The position numbers and the translations under genes were made by a program. Source: CAYGBW01 sp964348185 (lineage in GTDB: Bacteria; Desulfobacterota; BSN033; WVXP01). Taken from it: 13,614 nt of DNA. Every line of letters begins with the position of its first letter. Within the stretch, counting starts at the first letter, position 1. The stretch is taken from contig CAYGBW010000125.1 of assembly GCA_964348185.1 (NCBI GenBank), positions 1 to 13,614 of the forward strand. The letters are read 5' to 3'. This document shows positions 13,471 to 13,614 of this stretch, one piece after another. Under the pieces are notes generated by a model that was given only the letters and a program-made list of their open reading frames with translations, made no database searches and had not been told where the DNA came from.

Positions 13471-13538
13471 GGAACGTGGGGGACGTTCTCGACTGGGTTC
13501 AATAAGCCCGACAAGAGCAAGAGAAACAGGTGCCTAGG
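13471..13538. repeat. Copy 2 of the diverged 68-base direct repeat
   Basis: This is the partner of 12875-12942, in the same orientation. It ends two bases before the stop codon of the minus-strand gene at the window edge. Unlike copy 1 it lacks the CACC-GTTTC foldback sequence after its end. Confidence 0.6.
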
Positions 13539-13540
13539 AA

Positions 13541-13614
13541 TCAGCGTGCAATGTCCAGCAGAGCAGATTTGATTCCCCGGGAAATCTCCATCATCTCATC
13601 CTTTTCCGCTGCGG
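13541..13614 (-). CDS. 3' end of an unidentified minus-strand gene, cut by the window edge
   Basis: Read on the minus strand, the last bases of the window give an open frame ending AAEKDEMMEISRGIKSALLD, then IAR and a TGA stop at 13541-13543. The composition (charged residues mixed with an amphipathic helix pattern) looks like a real protein C-terminus, but only 23 residues are visible, and I cannot assign a family. It would converge with the small membrane-protein gene, with the 13412-13446 hairpin and repeat copy 2 between them. Confidence 0.4.
   Translation of the reverse strand, partial: AAEKDEMMEISRGIKSALLDIAR

Overview
The window looks like chromosomal DNA of an anaerobic, fairly GC-rich bacterium. 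I infer a Desulfobacterota (former Deltaproteobacteria) relative, because it combines a SucCD-like CoA ligase followed by a ferredoxin, an MttB-family methyltransferase without pyrrolysine, a UroD-type methyltransferase-fold protein and an orphan hydantoinase-B protein. This rests on gene content only. There are no rRNA, tRNA, CRISPR or intact transposase genes.

Layout. (1) Positions 1-2043: the C-terminal part of a SucC-like CoA-ligase beta subunit, a complete SucD-like alpha subunit, and a 73-residue two-cluster ferredoxin, tightly packed. The ferredoxin resembles the delta subunit of 2-oxoacid:ferredoxin oxidoreductases, but no oxidoreductase follows. (2) 2159-6227: a catabolic block on the same strand, with an aspartate/glutamate racemase, a decayed nitrilase-fold N-carbamoylase (internal deletion plus frameshifts), a D-2-hydroxyacid dehydrogenase and, immediately after it, a HyuB-type hydantoinase/oxoprolinase subunit without its usual HyuA partner. 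(3) 6434-11386: an MttB-family methyltransferase, a maleate-isomerase-like two-cysteine enzyme, a UroD-fold protein and an amidohydrolase. The mttB-like gene is bracketed by two intergenic elements, one of degenerate 7-bp units (6286-6408) and one of degenerate 8-bp units (7975-8130). Each has its units in inverted orientation around a central spacer. (4) 11387-13614: an accessory, less GC-rich region with a four-helix-bundle gene remnant, hairpin repeats, a near-consensus sigma-70 promoter, a RelE/ParE-type toxin-antitoxin pair laid out like an integron gene cassette with an attC-like site, a small predicted membrane protein, two copies of a 68-bp repeat, and the 3' end of a minus-strand gene cut by the window edge.

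How it may work together (inference). Regions 2 and 3 read as one catabolic island for an unidentified methylated, possibly cyclic, nitrogen compound. The MttB-family enzyme would move a methyl group to a corrinoid protein and the UroD-fold protein might pass it on. The amidohydrolase and HyuB would act on cyclic or amide C-N bonds. The isomerase, racemase, dehydrogenase and CoA ligase would process the carbon skeleton. The corrinoid protein, its reductive activator and HyuA are all absent, so the pathway is incomplete here and the substrate cannot be named from sequence alone.
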